A DNA stretch of 64,000 nucleotides. It comes from Lachnospiraceae bacterium. Its GTDB lineage: Bacteria > Bacillota > Clostridia > Lachnospirales > Lachnospiraceae. Below are positions 46,825 to 56,723 of this stretch, piece after piece (within the stretch, counting starts at the first letter, position 1; every line of letters starts with the position of its first letter). Under the pieces are notes generated by a model, which had not been told where the DNA came from, did not search any database, and saw only the letters and a program-made list of their open reading frames with translations. The stretch is from contig DNUZ01000024.1 in NCBI GenBank assembly GCA_003507655.1, positions 62,001 to 126,000 of the forward strand, read 5' to 3'. A program made the translations under genes and the position numbers.

Positions 46825-49659
46825 ATGAAAGAACGGAAATATATAAAGATCAGAGGAGCAAATGAGCATAATCTGAAACATTTGGATATCGACATACCGA
46901 GAAATGAATTTGTAGTGCTGACCGGACTCAGCGGTTCGGGAAAATCCTCACTGGCATTTGATACGATCTATGCAGAAGGACAACGGCGTTATATGGAATC
47001 CCTGTCCTCCTATGCCAGACAGTTTTTAGGACAGATGGAAAAACCAAATGTAGAAAAAATCGAGGGACTTTCTCCGGCAATTTCCATAGACCAGAAATCC
47101 ACAAACCGGAATCCACGTTCTACGGTCGGAACGGTTACGGAAATCTACGATTATATGCGTCTGCTCTATGCAAGGATTGGAATCCCACATTGCCCGGTCT
47201 GCGGAAAAGAAATCAAAAAACAGACCGTAGACCAGATGGTGGATCAGATCATGTCATTGCCGGAACGGACCAAAATACAGCTATTAGCACCGGTAGTCCG
47301 CGGCCGTAAGGGAATGCATCAGAAATTATTTGAAAAAGCAAAGCGAAGCGGATATGTCCGTGTACAGGTGGATGGGAATGTCTATGAACTAAGTGAAGAG
47401 ATTCCACTGGATAAAAACATCAAGCATAATATAGAGATCATCGTAGACCGTCTGGTCGTCAAAGAAGGCATAGAAAAACGTCTGACGGATTCCATAGAAA
47501 ATGTCATGGACTTAGCAGAGGGACTGATGATCGTAGATATTATCGGAGGAGAACCGATGCGTTTTTCCCAGAGTTTTTCCTGTCCCGACTGCGGTGTGAG
47601 CATTGATGAGATCGAACCGAGAAGTTTTTCCTTCAACAATCCGTTTGGAGCCTGCCCGGAATGTTTCGGACTTGGATACAAAATGGAGTTTGATGAGGAT
47701 TTGATGATACCGGATAAGAGTCTGGCGATTTCCGAAGGGGCGATACAGGTCATGGGCTGGCAGTCCTGCACAGATCCGTCCAGCTATACCTATGCAATTT
47801 TACAGGCATTGTCCAAAGAATATCAGTTTGACTTAGATACGCCATATCAGGATCTGCCGGAGGACATCCGTGATATGCTCTTAAATGGAACAAATGGAAG
47901 ATCCGTCAAAGTGTATTACAAAGGTCAAAGAGGAGAAGGAGTCTACGACGTTGCCTTTGAAGGACTGATCAAAAATGTGGAGCGGCGTTACCGTGAGACC
48001 GGTTCGGAAACCAGCAAACAGGAATACGAGTCCTTTATGCGGATCACCCCATGTAAGGTATGTAAAGGTCAGAGACTGAAAAAAGAATCTTTGGCAGTGA
48101 CAGTCTGTGATAAAAATATCTATGAAATTACAACAATGTCGATTAAGAACTTGTCGGAGTTCATGAAGCATATGGAATTGACAAAGCAGCAGATGTTGAT
48201 TGGAGAACAGATCTTAAAAGAAATCCGTGCCAGAGTGGGATTCCTTATGGATGTTGGACTGGACTATCTGACACTTGCCCGTGCAACCGGAAGTTTGTCC
48301 GGTGGAGAAGCACAGCGTATCCGACTGGCAACACAGATCGGCTCCGGTCTGGTGGGCGTTGCCTATATCTTAGACGAGCCGAGTATCGGACTGCACCAGA
48401 GAGATAATGACAAACTTTTAAATACTTTAAAAAATTTAAAAGATTTAGGCAATACCCTTATCGTGGTAGAACACGATGAGGACACTATGCTTGCGGCAGA
48501 TTATGTCGTGGATATCGGACCGGGAGCAGGCGAGCACGGTGGAGAAGTGGTTGCCGCCGGTACGGCAGAAGAGATCATGCAGAATGAAAAATCCATTACA
48601 GGAGCCTATCTGAGTGGCAGAATACAGATACCGGTGCCAGAGGAACGTAGAAAACCAACCGGATATCTGACAATCAAAGGGGCAAAAGAAAATAACCTGA
48701 AAAACATAGATGTCGATGTGCCGCTCGGTGTGATGACCTGTGTGACCGGAGTATCGGGTTCCGGAAAAAGTTCACTGACCAATGAGATTTTGTATAAGAC
48801 ATTAGCCAAAAAACTGAACCGTGCCAGAACGATACCGGGAGCACATAACAAAATCGAAGGGATTGAGCAGTTAGATAAGGTGATCGACATTGACCAGTCT
48901 CCGATCGGAAGGACACCACGCTCTAATCCGGCGACTTATACGGGAGTTTTTGACATGATCCGCGACCTCTTTGCGGCAACACCGGATGCAAAAGCAAGAG
49001 GTTATAAAAAAGGACGTTTCAGCTTCAATGTAAAGGGTGGAAGATGCGAGGCGTGTTCCGGAGATGGAATCTTAAAGATCGAAATGCACTTTTTGCCGGA
49101 TGTTTATGTTCCATGTGAGGTTTGTGGTGGCAAACGTTACAACCGTGAGACCTTAGAAGTAAGATATAAAGGAAAGAGCATCTATGATGTACTGGATATG
49201 ACAGTGGAGGAGGCACTGACCTTCTTTGAAAACGTACCGTCCATCCACAGAAAAATCCAGACCCTTTATGATGTAGGACTTTCCTATATCCGATTAGGAC
49301 AGCCATCCACCACATTATCCGGCGGTGAAGCACAGCGTATCAAACTGGCTACAGAGTTGAGTAAACGGAGCACGGGAAAGACAATTTATATCTTAGATGA
49401 GCCGACTACCGGACTGCATTTTGCGGATGTGCATAAATTAATAGAAATCCTGCGGCGGCTTTCGGACGGAGGCAATACGGTAGTTGTCATCGAACATAAT
49501 CTGGATGTGATCAAGACAGCGGATTATATCATCGATATGGGACCGGAAGGCGGCGATGGCGGTGGAACGGTCATTGCAAAAGGAACGCCGGAAGAAGTGG
49601 CAAAAGTCAAAGGTTCCTATACCGGACAATATTTAAAGAAATACCTGAAGAAAAAATAA
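46825..49659 (+). CDS. uvrA: Excinuclease ABC subunit A
   Basis: 944 residues, full length. Two ABC-type ATPase halves: Walker [15 protein letters not shown] (about 32) with signature [14 protein letters not shown], and [13 protein letters not shown] (about 641) with signature [14 protein letters not shown]. Zinc modules are visible: HCPVCGKEI, the FSCPDCG to FGACPEC pair, and CEACSGDG to PCEVCGG. It scans DNA for bulky lesions and loads UvrB. It is translated from the uvrB message with a five-base gap. Confidence 0.98.
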   Translation: MKERKYIKIRGANEHNLKHLDIDIPRNEFVVLTGLSGSGKSSLAFDTIYAEGQRRYMESLSSYARQFLGQMEKPNVEKIEGLSPAISIDQKSTNRNPRSTVGTVTEIYDYMRLLYARIGIPHCPVCGKEIKKQTVDQMVDQIMSLPERTKIQLLAPVVRGRKGMHQKLFEKAKRSGYVRVQVDGNVYELSEEIPLDKNIKHNIEIIVDRLVVKEGIEKRLTDSIENVMDLAEGLMIVDIIGGEPMRFSQSFSCPDCGVSIDEIEPRSFSFNNPFGACPECFGLGYKMEFDEDLMIPDKSLAISEGAIQVMGWQSCTDPSSYTYAILQALSKEYQFDLDTPYQDLPEDIRDMLLNGTNGRSVKVYYKGQRGEGVYDVAFEGLIKNVERRYRETGSETSKQEYESFMRITPCKVCKGQRLKKESLAVTVCDKNIYEITTMSIKNLSEFMKHMELTKQQMLIGEQILKEIRARVGFLMDVGLDYLTLARATGSLSGGEAQRIRLATQIGSGLVGVAYILDEPSIGLHQRDNDKLLNTLKNLKDLGNTLIVVEHDEDTMLAADYVVDIGPGAGEHGGEVVAAGTAEEIMQNEKSITGAYLSGRIQIPVPEERRKPTGYLTIKGAKENNLKNIDVDVPLGVMTCVTGVSGSGKSSLTNEILYKTLAKKLNRARTIPGAHNKIEGIEQLDKVIDIDQSPIGRTPRSNPATYTGVFDMIRDLFAATPDAKARGYKKGRFSFNVKGGRCEACSGDGILKIEMHFLPDVYVPCEVCGGKRYNRETLEVRYKGKSIYDVLDMTVEEALTFFENVPSIHRKIQTLYDVGLSYIRLGQPSTTLSGGEAQRIKLATELSKRSTGKTIYILDEPTTGLHFADVHKLIEILRRLSDGGNTVVVIEHNLDVIKTADYIIDMGPEGGDGGGTVIAKGTPEEVAKVKGSYTGQYLKKYLKKK

Positions 49660-49688
49660 GAAATCTAAAATAAGAAAGCCTAGAAAGA

Positions 49689-49751
49689 AATCGTGCGACC
49701 CGGACTAGCTCACAATCAGGGTGATCTATCTCAAGCCGCACGATTCTTTTA
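49689..49751 (+). terminator. Terminator of uvrBA
   Basis: AATCGTGCG pairs with CGCACGATT across a 39-base apical part (with a possible ACCC/GGGT inner stem), followed by CTTTT. Confidence 0.7.
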
Positions 49752-49801
49752 TTAAGGTATCAGCCAAACAAGCCGTTAAACCAACAAGTCATTAGACAAA
49801 T

Positions 49802-49828
49802 AAAAAAGCTTCCAATCACTTGGAAGCT
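49802..49828 (-). terminator. Minus-strand terminator of candidate small RNA
   Basis: On the minus strand AGCTTCCAA-GTGA-TTGGAAGCT is a perfect nine-base stem followed by TTTTTTATTT. Confidence 0.8.
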
Positions 49829-49907
49829 CAAACTTTCGGGGAGTACTGCCCGAGTTCTAGGAACCCGAGCAGTATGAGTTATGAAAAATTATATTAGCCT
49901 TAGCTAG
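49802..49907 (-). ncRNA. Candidate ~105-nt small RNA
   Basis: A minus-strand TATAAT box (49914-49919) precedes a stretch that folds into two hairpins: a 14-pair stem (about 49844-49874, TACTGCTCGGGTTC with GAACTCGGGCAGTA, two of the pairs G-U) and the terminator stem. The two wobble pairs would be A-C mismatches on the plus strand, so the RNA is on the minus strand. The -35 region is weak. No ORF fits. I do not recognise the family. Confidence 0.5.
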
Positions 49908-49919
49908 TACGTTATTATA

Positions 49920-50170
49920 GTACTTTGAATATGTGAATAAAGTATGAATATGAAGTTAATAAAATATGAATCTTTTAAAATATTTTAAAAAAGTCTTAAA
50001 TCAGAGAAAAAACAAAAAAAAACCTTTAAAAACATCACGTCATTGTATATAATAAGTATGAATATGGAAAAATGTGTATCATAGGCGTTTCTATAGATGA
50101 ACAGAATCGATAAATCCAATTTATAAATGATAATATATAGGTAGGACAGGAAGAAAGGAGAAACATCAGA
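49920..50170. other. AT-rich gap before mbl
   Basis: No gene. It holds long A/T tracts and must contain the mbl promoter, but I cannot place it with confidence. GAAAGGAG is the mbl ribosome site. Confidence 0.4.
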
Positions 50171-51172
50171 ATGGTTTCAACAGATATCGGAATTGATTTA
50201 GGTACAGCAAGTATTTTAGTATATATTAAAGGAAAGGGTGTCGTGCTAAAAGAGCCTTCCGTTGTGGCATTTGACCGCGATACCAACAAGATCAAAGCAA
50301 TTGGTGAAGAAGCAAGATTGATGCTTGGTAGAACACCGGGCAACATCGTGGCAGTACGTCCGTTACGTCAGGGAGTTATTTCCGATTATACCGTTACGGA
50401 GAAAATGATCAAATATTTTATCCAGAAGGCAATGGGTAAGAAGAGTTTTCGTAAACCACGCATCTCCGTTTGTGTACCAAGTGGTGTAACAGAGGTAGAG
50501 AAGAAAGCAGTAGAAGATGCAACTTATCAGGCAGGAGCAAGAGAAGTTTCTATTATAGAAGAACCAATTGCAGCAGCCATCGGAGCAGGAATTGACATTG
50601 CAAGACCTTGCGGAAATATGATCGTAGATATCGGAGGAGGAACTTCTGATATTGCAGTCATCTCTTTAGGCGGATCTGTAGTAAGCACATCCATTAAGAT
50701 CGCCGGAGATGATTTTGACGAAGCGATCGTCCGTTATATGAGAAAAAAACACAATCTTCTGATCGGTGAAAGAACCGCAGAGGACATTAAGATCAAGATT
50801 GGAACCTGTTTCCCGTTAGCACAGCCGGAGACAATGGATGTACGCGGAAGAAACCTTGTAACAGGTCTTCCAAAGACAGTACAGGTAAGCTCAGAGGAGA
50901 CCGAAGAAGCACTCCGCGAAGCAACACTTCAGATTGTAGAAGCAGTTCACAGTGTATTGGAAAAGACTCCACCGGAGTTAGCAGCAGACGTAGCAGACAG
51001 AGGAATCGTCCTTACAGGCGGTGGTGCTCTGTTAAGAGGTTTAGAGGAACTGATCGAAGACCGTACAGGCATTAACACAATGACCGCAGAAGAGCCGATG
51101 ACCTGTGTGGCGATCGGAACAGGAAAATATGTAGAATTTTTAGCAGGAAATCACGACGACAAACAGATGTAA
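50171..51172 (+). CDS. mbl: MreB/Mbl rod-shape actin homologue
   Basis: 333 residues of the MreB family. Actin-type phosphate loops are visible: GIDLGTASILVY at the start, VDIGGGTSDIAVI (about 156-168) and the adenosine motif VLTGGGALLRGL (about 278-289). It forms membrane filaments that guide wall synthesis. The next genes are flhO- and flhP-like, exactly as downstream of mbl in B. subtilis, hence the symbol; from sequence alone mreB is equally possible. Confidence 0.9.
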   Translation: MVSTDIGIDLGTASILVYIKGKGVVLKEPSVVAFDRDTNKIKAIGEEARLMLGRTPGNIVAVRPLRQGVISDYTVTEKMIKYFIQKAMGKKSFRKPRISVCVPSGVTEVEKKAVEDATYQAGAREVSIIEEPIAAAIGAGIDIARPCGNMIVDIGGGTSDIAVISLGGSVVSTSIKIAGDDFDEAIVRYMRKKHNLLIGERTAEDIKIKIGTCFPLAQPETMDVRGRNLVTGLPKTVQVSSEETEEALREATLQIVEAVHSVLEKTPPELAADVADRGIVLTGGGALLRGLEELIEDRTGINTMTAEEPMTCVAIGTGKYVEFLAGNHDDKQM

Positions 51173-51276
51173 GCGTGAGACCTGTCACGGATGGCTGGAT
51201 AACACAGGAAGTGTATAAGTAATGGCATCGTAGAAAACGGTGTCATTGCCCCTTATTCAGAAAGGAGAATTTATAC

Positions 51277-52077
51277 ATGGTAAAAGGACTCTACACAGCC
51301 TATACGGGAATGTTGAACGAGCAGAACCGTATGGACATCATGACAAACAATCTGGCAAATGCAGATACGAACGGCTATAAAAAAGAAGGCAGTACGGCAC
51401 AGACATTTGCAGATACTTATGCAATAAAAATCAAAGACACCTCAGCATACAACATCCCACGGAGGATCGGTGACATCAGTCTGGGGGTACATATCGGAGA
51501 AACCTATACAAATTATGATCAGGGTTCTTTTGAAGTGACGGACAATCCGGCAGATTTAGCACTGGCAGGCGATGGATTTTTTGCAATATCTTATACGAAC
51601 AAACAGGGTGAGACTTCTGTAAAATATACAAGAGACGGAGCCTTTACCGTAAATAAGGACGGTTATCTGGTAACCAAGGACGGAGACTATGTGCTGAACC
51701 AGAATGCGGCGATGAATTCCGATCCGGGAGCAGCAGGCTATATCCGTATCGATCCGAACCAGAAGTTTACGATCGACGAGCAGGGAAATATCTGGCAGAA
51801 CCGTGCGGTGGTCGGAAGAGTCGGAGTAGTAGATTTTGCAAACTATAATTATTTAGAGAAGTTTGGAGAAAATCTCTATCAGACGGTAGACGGAGCACAG
51901 ATCGTTGCAGCAGGCGCACAGGTAGAACAGGGAGTGATTGAGGCTTCCAATGTGCAGGTTGTTTCGGAAATGGTCGATATGATCACGATCACAAGAGCGT
52001 ATGAAGCAAATCAGAAGATCATTCAGACGATTGATACGATGTTAGACAAAGCAGTAAATCAGGTAGGCAAGCTATAA
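51277..52077 (+). CDS. flhO: Flagellar hook-basal body rod protein (FlhO/FlgF-like)
   Basis: 266 residues of the FlgF/FlgG family. The N-terminal rod motif MVKGLYTAYTGMLNEQNRMD with NNLANADTNGYKK and the C-terminal coiled segment with VQVVSEMVDMITITRAYEANQK are both present, as needed for self-assembly into the rod. The central domain is the FlgE/F/G-type beta region. There is no cleaved signal; export is by the flagellar type III system. In B. subtilis the pair FlhO/FlhP completes the distal rod. AGAAAGGAG precedes the ATG. Confidence 0.93.
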   Translation: MVKGLYTAYTGMLNEQNRMDIMTNNLANADTNGYKKEGSTAQTFADTYAIKIKDTSAYNIPRRIGDISLGVHIGETYTNYDQGSFEVTDNPADLALAGDGFFAISYTNKQGETSVKYTRDGAFTVNKDGYLVTKDGDYVLNQNAAMNSDPGAAGYIRIDPNQKFTIDEQGNIWQNRAVVGRVGVVDFANYNYLEKFGENLYQTVDGAQIVAAGAQVEQGVIEASNVQVVSEMVDMITITRAYEANQKIIQTIDTMLDKAVNQVGKL

Positions 52078-52093
52078 GAGAGGTGTTTGAATT

Positions 52094-52909
52094 ATGATGA
52101 GAGCTTTATGGAGTGCGGCATCTGGAATGATCGCACAGCAGACGAATGTAGATACAATATCCAATAATATTGCAAATGTAAATACAACAGGCTATAAGAC
52201 AGAGAAGACAGAATTCAAATCCCTGCTGTACCAAAATTTACAGGCAAGAACAACGACAGCAAACGGTGCGAACAAACCGATACCGGCACAGGTAGGCTTA
52301 GGTACACGTGTTGCATCCAATACTTCCATGTTTACACAGGGAGCAATGTTAGCAAGTGAAAGTGATACGGCATTTGCGATCGACGGCGAAGGATTCTTTG
52401 CTGTTCGTGGAGCAGATGGTAATACATACTATACCAGAAACGGTAATTTTACCTGGAGCATAGGAAATGATGGAGTTATCCTGACGAACTCTGACGGATA
52501 TCCGGTTTTAGATTCCAGAGGAAATATGATCCGTAAACCGGATGGCGTGGCAGCGGAAAAAGTTTCCGTAACCTCACAGGGACAGTTCTATTACAGAGAT
52601 GCACAGGGAAATCCGGTGGATATGAACCAGAGTATCGGATTGTTCCAGTTCAACAATCCGGCAGGACTTGAAAAAATGCAGGATTCCTTATTGAGAGTCA
52701 CAGACGCTTCCGGAAATCCAATGAATGAAGCCACGGCAGCCGGACTGGACAGATCAAATGTACGTCAGGGCTACTTAGAGGGTTCCAATGTTCAGGTTGC
52801 AGATGAAATGGTAAACCTGATCATTGCACAGAGAGCTTATGAGCTGAATTCTAAGGCAATACAGGCATCTGATGATATGCTGTCACAGGCAAATCAGTTG
52901 AGAAGATAA
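52094..52909 (+). CDS. flhP: Flagellar hook-basal body rod protein (FlhP/FlgG-like)
   Basis: 271 residues. It is a paralogue of the preceding gene, with MMRALWSAASGMIAQQTNVD, ISNNIANVNTTGYKTEK and the C-terminal VQVADEMVNLIIAQRAYELN and DMLSQANQL segments. It would form the distal rod of the basal body. It starts 16 bases after flhO. A FlgJ-like rod-binding gene follows. Confidence 0.93.
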   Translation: MMRALWSAASGMIAQQTNVDTISNNIANVNTTGYKTEKTEFKSLLYQNLQARTTTANGANKPIPAQVGLGTRVASNTSMFTQGAMLASESDTAFAIDGEGFFAVRGADGNTYYTRNGNFTWSIGNDGVILTNSDGYPVLDSRGNMIRKPDGVAAEKVSVTSQGQFYYRDAQGNPVDMNQSIGLFQFNNPAGLEKMQDSLLRVTDASGNPMNEATAAGLDRSNVRQGYLEGSNVQVADEMVNLIIAQRAYELNSKAIQASDDMLSQANQLRR

Positions 52910-52924
52910 TAAGGAGGAAACGGT

Positions 52925-53281
52925 ATGAGTGGAATTAGCATCAATCCTTATAGCAATCTGTATGAACAGACAGCAACATCGGCTCAGAATGCTTCGGCAA
53001 GCAGTTTGAATGACACCCTTTCCGGAGATTTATCCGGTGCTTCCGATGAAGAACTGATGGATGTCTGCAAAGATTTTGAGGCATATTTTGTAGAACAGGT
53101 CATGAAGGAAATGAAAAAAATGATTCCTGAGGATGACAACAAAGATCAGTCAATGGGACAATTAAAAGACTACTTTGAAGACCAGATGATGCAGGAGTAT
53201 GCAGATAAGATCGTAGATCAGGGAGACTTTGGAATTGCACAGACGCTGTATGAACAGATGAAGCGCAATTATAACTTATAA
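52925..53281 (+). CDS. FlgJ N-terminal-like rod-binding protein
   Basis: 118 residues. After a low-complexity Ser/Ala/Asn-rich start, residues 40-118 match the rod-binding domain of FlgJ (CKDFEAYFVEQVMKEMKK and FEDQMMQEYADKI, then GDFGIAQTLYEQM). The muramidase domain of Gram-negative FlgJ is missing, as usual in Firmicutes. It caps or guides rod assembly. It is the last gene before a strong terminator. Confidence 0.9.
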   Translation: MSGISINPYSNLYEQTATSAQNASASSLNDTLSGDLSGASDEELMDVCKDFEAYFVEQVMKEMKKMIPEDDNKDQSMGQLKDYFEDQMMQEYADKIVDQGDFGIAQTLYEQMKRNYNL

Positions 53282-53300
53282 GAATAGCAAAGACAAGAGT

Positions 53301-53330
53301 AAGGCTGTCCTAGGACAGCCTTGTTTATTG
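53301..53330 (+). terminator. Terminator of the mbl/flagellar cluster
   Basis: AAGGCTGTCC-TA-GGACAGCCTT, a perfect ten-base stem, then GTTTATTG. Confidence 0.85.
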
Positions 53331-53380
53331 TTTGAAAACGACATTCAATATATACGATAGTAACAACTGTACGGAGGAAA

Positions 53381-55597
53381 ATGCAGACCATGGAAGAACT
53401 GACAGGTTATGTGGAACACATCGTGTTCAGAAATGCAGAAAATGGATATACGGTTATGAACTTTGCGGGTGAGAAAGACGAAATGACCTGCGTGGGTACA
53501 TTTTCCGTAATCAGTGAGGGAATGTACCTGAAATTGCGGGGAGAGTATGTGGATCATCCGACCTATGGAGTGCAGATGAAGGTGGAATCCTTTGAGGAAC
53601 AGGCACCCGAAGACATACAATCCATAGAGCGTTATCTTGGCTCCGGGGCAATTAAAGGGATAGGGGCAGCGTTAGCAGCCAGAATCGTACGAAGATTTAA
53701 AGAGGATACCTTTCGGATCATCGAGGAAGAACCGGAACGTTTAGCAGAGATCAAGGGGATCAGCGAGAGAAAAGCGATGGAGATCTCAAGTCAGGTGGAA
53801 GAAAAAAGAGAACTCCGTCAGGCAATGATCTTTTTGCAAAAATACGGAATATCCATTAATCTTGCAGTAAAGATTTATCACAAATATGGAACGGAAATAT
53901 ATTCTATATTACAGGAAAATCCATATCGGCTCGCAGATGACATTCAGGGAGTCGGATTTAAAATTGCAGATGAGATCGCATCAAGAGTAGGGATCCGGAC
54001 GGATTCGGATTTCAGGATCCGAAGTGGGATACAGTATGCATTACAGCAGGCATCCGGAGAGGGACATACCTATCTGCCAAAGGAAGAACTGACAAAGCGG
54101 ACGGCAAGACTGTTAGAGATCGAGCCGGAATATATAGAAAAACACTATATGGATCTGGCGATGGAGCGAAAGATCATCTTAAAAGAAACAAATGGAATTG
54201 TCAAAATATTTGCATCATCCTATTATCTGATGGAAGCAAATACATCAGCAATGTTAGCAGAACTGGACATTCGTTATGATGTTCCGGTGCGGGAGATGGA
54301 AGATCGGATCCGGCGGATCGAGGACAGCAGCGGTATGGAACTGGATGAGCTGCAAAAACAGGCGGTACAGGAGGCGGTACAAAATGGACTGTTTGTATTG
54401 ACCGGTGGACCCGGAACCGGAAAGACCACTACGATCAATACGATCATCCGCTATTTTGAACTGGAAGGAATGGATATCTATTTAGCGGCACCGACGGGCA
54501 GGGCAGCAAAACGGATGAGTGAGACCAGCGGATATGAAGCAAAAACGATCCATCGGATGTTAGAATTAAACGGCGGAGTAGAAGAAACGGCAGGCTTTGA
54601 GCGAAATGAATCTAACCCGTTAGAGGCTGACGTAGTGATCGTGGATGAGATGTCCATGGTGGATATCAGTCTGATGCACTCTTTGTTAAAAGCGATCGTT
54701 CCGGGAACAAGACTGATCTTAGTCGGAGATGCCAATCAGCTTCCGAGTGTCGGACCTGGCAGCGTACTTCGTGACATCATAGAGAGCGGGAAATATCAGG
54801 TCGTGCGTCTGAATAAAATTTTCCGTCAGGCAAGCCAGAGTGACATTGTAGTAAACGCACATAAGATCAATGAAGGAAAAGAAGTCATACTGGATAATAA
54901 AAGCAGGGATTTCTTTTTCCTGAAACGCTATGATGCAGACGTTATCATCAGCGTAGTGATACAGCTGATCAAGCAAAAACTGCCCAAATATGTAGATGCA
55001 AAACCGTTCGATATCCAGGTACTGACACCGATGCGGAAAGGACTGCTGGGCGTGGAGCGTTTAAATCACATTTTGCAGCAGTACCTAAATCCGAAGGATA
55101 CAAAAAAAGCAGAGCATGAAGTAGGAGACCGGATCTTTCGTGAAGGCGACAAAGTCATGCAGATAAAAAACAACTATCAGTTAGAGTGGGAAGTCAGAAG
55201 CAAATATGGACTTGCAATCGACAAAGGTTTAGGCGTTTTTAACGGAGATATGGGAATCGTGCGTCAGATCAATGATTTTGCCCAGACGGTGACGGTGGAA
55301 TTTGAAGAAGGAAAAATGGTGGAATATGCATATAAGGGACTGGATGAACTGGAACTTGCCTATGCCATCACAATCCACAAATCGCAGGGAAGCGAATATC
55401 CGGCGGTTGTCATACCGCTTTTGAACGGCCCTAAAATGCTGATGAACCGGAATCTGCTCTATACTGCGGTGACCAGAGCGAGAAAGTGCGTGACCTTAGT
55501 GGGCGATGAGACGGTTTTTGAACAGATGGAGCACAATGTAACCGAGCAGGTGCGCTACAGCGGACTGATTGACAGAATCTGGGAGCAGGGGGCATAG
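53381..55597 (+). CDS. recD2: RecD2-type ATP-dependent DNA helicase
   Basis: 738 residues, the usual length of free-standing RecD2. The N-terminal domain and helix-hairpin-helix repeats (about 85-215; GSGAIKGIGAALAARI, RLAEIKGISERKA) precede the SF1B helicase core: Walker A LTGGPGTGKTTTIN (about 343), Walker B VIVDEMSMVD (about 420), GDANQLPSVG (about 449) and the C-terminal TIHKSQGSEYPAVV and TAVTRARK motifs. It unwinds 5'-to-3' in repair. ACGGAGG precedes the ATG. Confidence 0.95.
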   Translation: MQTMEELTGYVEHIVFRNAENGYTVMNFAGEKDEMTCVGTFSVISEGMYLKLRGEYVDHPTYGVQMKVESFEEQAPEDIQSIERYLGSGAIKGIGAALAARIVRRFKEDTFRIIEEEPERLAEIKGISERKAMEISSQVEEKRELRQAMIFLQKYGISINLAVKIYHKYGTEIYSILQENPYRLADDIQGVGFKIADEIASRVGIRTDSDFRIRSGIQYALQQASGEGHTYLPKEELTKRTARLLEIEPEYIEKHYMDLAMERKIILKETNGIVKIFASSYYLMEANTSAMLAELDIRYDVPVREMEDRIRRIEDSSGMELDELQKQAVQEAVQNGLFVLTGGPGTGKTTTINTIIRYFELEGMDIYLAAPTGRAAKRMSETSGYEAKTIHRMLELNGGVEETAGFERNESNPLEADVVIVDEMSMVDISLMHSLLKAIVPGTRLILVGDANQLPSVGPGSVLRDIIESGKYQVVRLNKIFRQASQSDIVVNAHKINEGKEVILDNKSRDFFFLKRYDADVIISVVIQLIKQKLPKYVDAKPFDIQVLTPMRKGLLGVERLNHILQQYLNPKDTKKAEHEVGDRIFREGDKVMQIKNNYQLEWEVRSKYGLAIDKGLGVFNGDMGIVRQINDFAQTVTVEFEEGKMVEYAYKGLDELELAYAITIHKSQGSEYPAVVIPLLNGPKMLMNRNLLYTAVTRARKCVTLVGDETVFEQMEHNVTEQVRYSGLIDRIWEQGA

Positions 55598-55607
55598 CAA
55601 GAGAGTC

Positions 55608-55636
55608 TTGATAAATCCGTGAAAAAATGGTATAAT
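55608..55636 (+). promoter_or_regulatory. Sigma-A promoter of the ABC importer operon
   Basis: TTGATA (55608-55613), 17 bases, TATAAT (55631-55636). The leader is about 50 bases, too short for a T-box. Confidence 0.85.
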
Positions 55637-55694
55637 ACACTCGTTTAGTGCTTTGACGCGTTGACGTGAAAAAAATACATTGGAGGAAACGAAC

Positions 55695-56720
55695 ATGAAA
55701 AAGGTGATTGCATTGTTACTTGCAATGTCCATGACCGTCGCAGCATTCACAGGCTGTACAGCAGGACAGAAAGCAAGTGAAGAAAAGAAAACAGAAACAG
55801 CAGATAAGACATCGGATAAAAAAGAGGATGGGGACAAAGTATACCACATCGGTATTATCCAGTTAGTTGAGCATCAGGCTTTAGACGCTGCAACGGAAGG
55901 TTTCCAGAAAGCGTTAAAAGAAAAACTTGGTGATAAGGTAGAGTTTGACGTACAGAATGCACAGGGCGAAGAGACCAACTGTGCAACCATTGCCACAAAA
56001 TTTGTAAACAGCAATGTGGATCTGATCATGGCAAACGCAACACAGGCAGTAATTTCATCTGCAACAGCAACTTCAGATATCCCGATCGTTGGAACTTCCG
56101 TAACAGATTATGTGACAACAGGAACCGTAAAGAGCAATGACGCTCCTGGTGGAAACGTAACAGGAACATCTGACCTTGCACCGATCGATCAGCAGGTAGA
56201 ACTGCTTCAGAAACTGGTTCCGGACGCAAAGAACGTAGGAATCCTTTACTGCTCCGCAGAAGCAAACTCTGTATATCAGGCAGAGCAGGCACAGAAATAT
56301 TTAGAAAAAGCAGGCATTACCGCAAAGACTTACACTGCAGCAGATTCTAACGACATTCAGCAGGTTGTTACAAAAGCGGCAGATGAGAACGATGCAATTT
56401 ACATCCCGACAGATAACACGATCGCATCGAACATGGAGATTGTAAAGAACGTTACCGTTCCGGCAAAAGTCCCGGTAATCGCAGGGGAAGAAAATATGTG
56501 CTCCGTTGGCGGACTTGCAACCTTAAGTATCTCCTATGAGAGCATCGGATACAATGCAGGCTTAATGGCATATGACATTTTAGTAAACGGTAAAAATCCT
56601 GCAGATATGCCGATCCAGTATGCAGATGACGTAACATTAAAATACAATGCTGATATCGCTTCCGAGCTTGGTATCGAGATTCCGGATGACATGGTAGCAA
56701 TCGAAAAAGAGGATAAATAA
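55695..56720 (+). CDS. ABC importer substrate-binding lipoprotein (TrpX-like)
   Basis: 341 residues. A signal region with lipobox FTGC (about residue 17) is followed by a charged linker and a two-lobed periplasmic-type binding fold: HIGIIQLVEHQALDAATEGF at the start and VPVIAGEENMCSVGGLATLS in the second lobe. This is the TrpX/PF04392 family, several of which bind tryptophan or tyrosine. It is the first gene of a three-gene importer. ATG 55695 follows GGAGG. Confidence 0.88.
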   Translation: MKKVIALLLAMSMTVAAFTGCTAGQKASEEKKTETADKTSDKKEDGDKVYHIGIIQLVEHQALDAATEGFQKALKEKLGDKVEFDVQNAQGEETNCATIATKFVNSNVDLIMANATQAVISSATATSDIPIVGTSVTDYVTTGTVKSNDAPGGNVTGTSDLAPIDQQVELLQKLVPDAKNVGILYCSAEANSVYQAEQAQKYLEKAGITAKTYTAADSNDIQQVVTKAADENDAIYIPTDNTIASNMEIVKNVTVPAKVPVIAGEENMCSVGGLATLSISYESIGYNAGLMAYDILVNGKNPADMPIQYADDVTLKYNADIASELGIEIPDDMVAIEKEDK

Positions 56721-56723
56721 TTT

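Noticed and set aside
49689-49751. tRNA-like fold after uvrA
   Set aside because: The stem and GC-rich loop looked tRNA-like, but arms and anticodon do not fit; the T-run after the stem shows a terminator.
55637-55694. T-box or attenuator before the TrpX-like gene
   Set aside because: The leader is only about 50 bases and has no terminator pair or T-box sequence.
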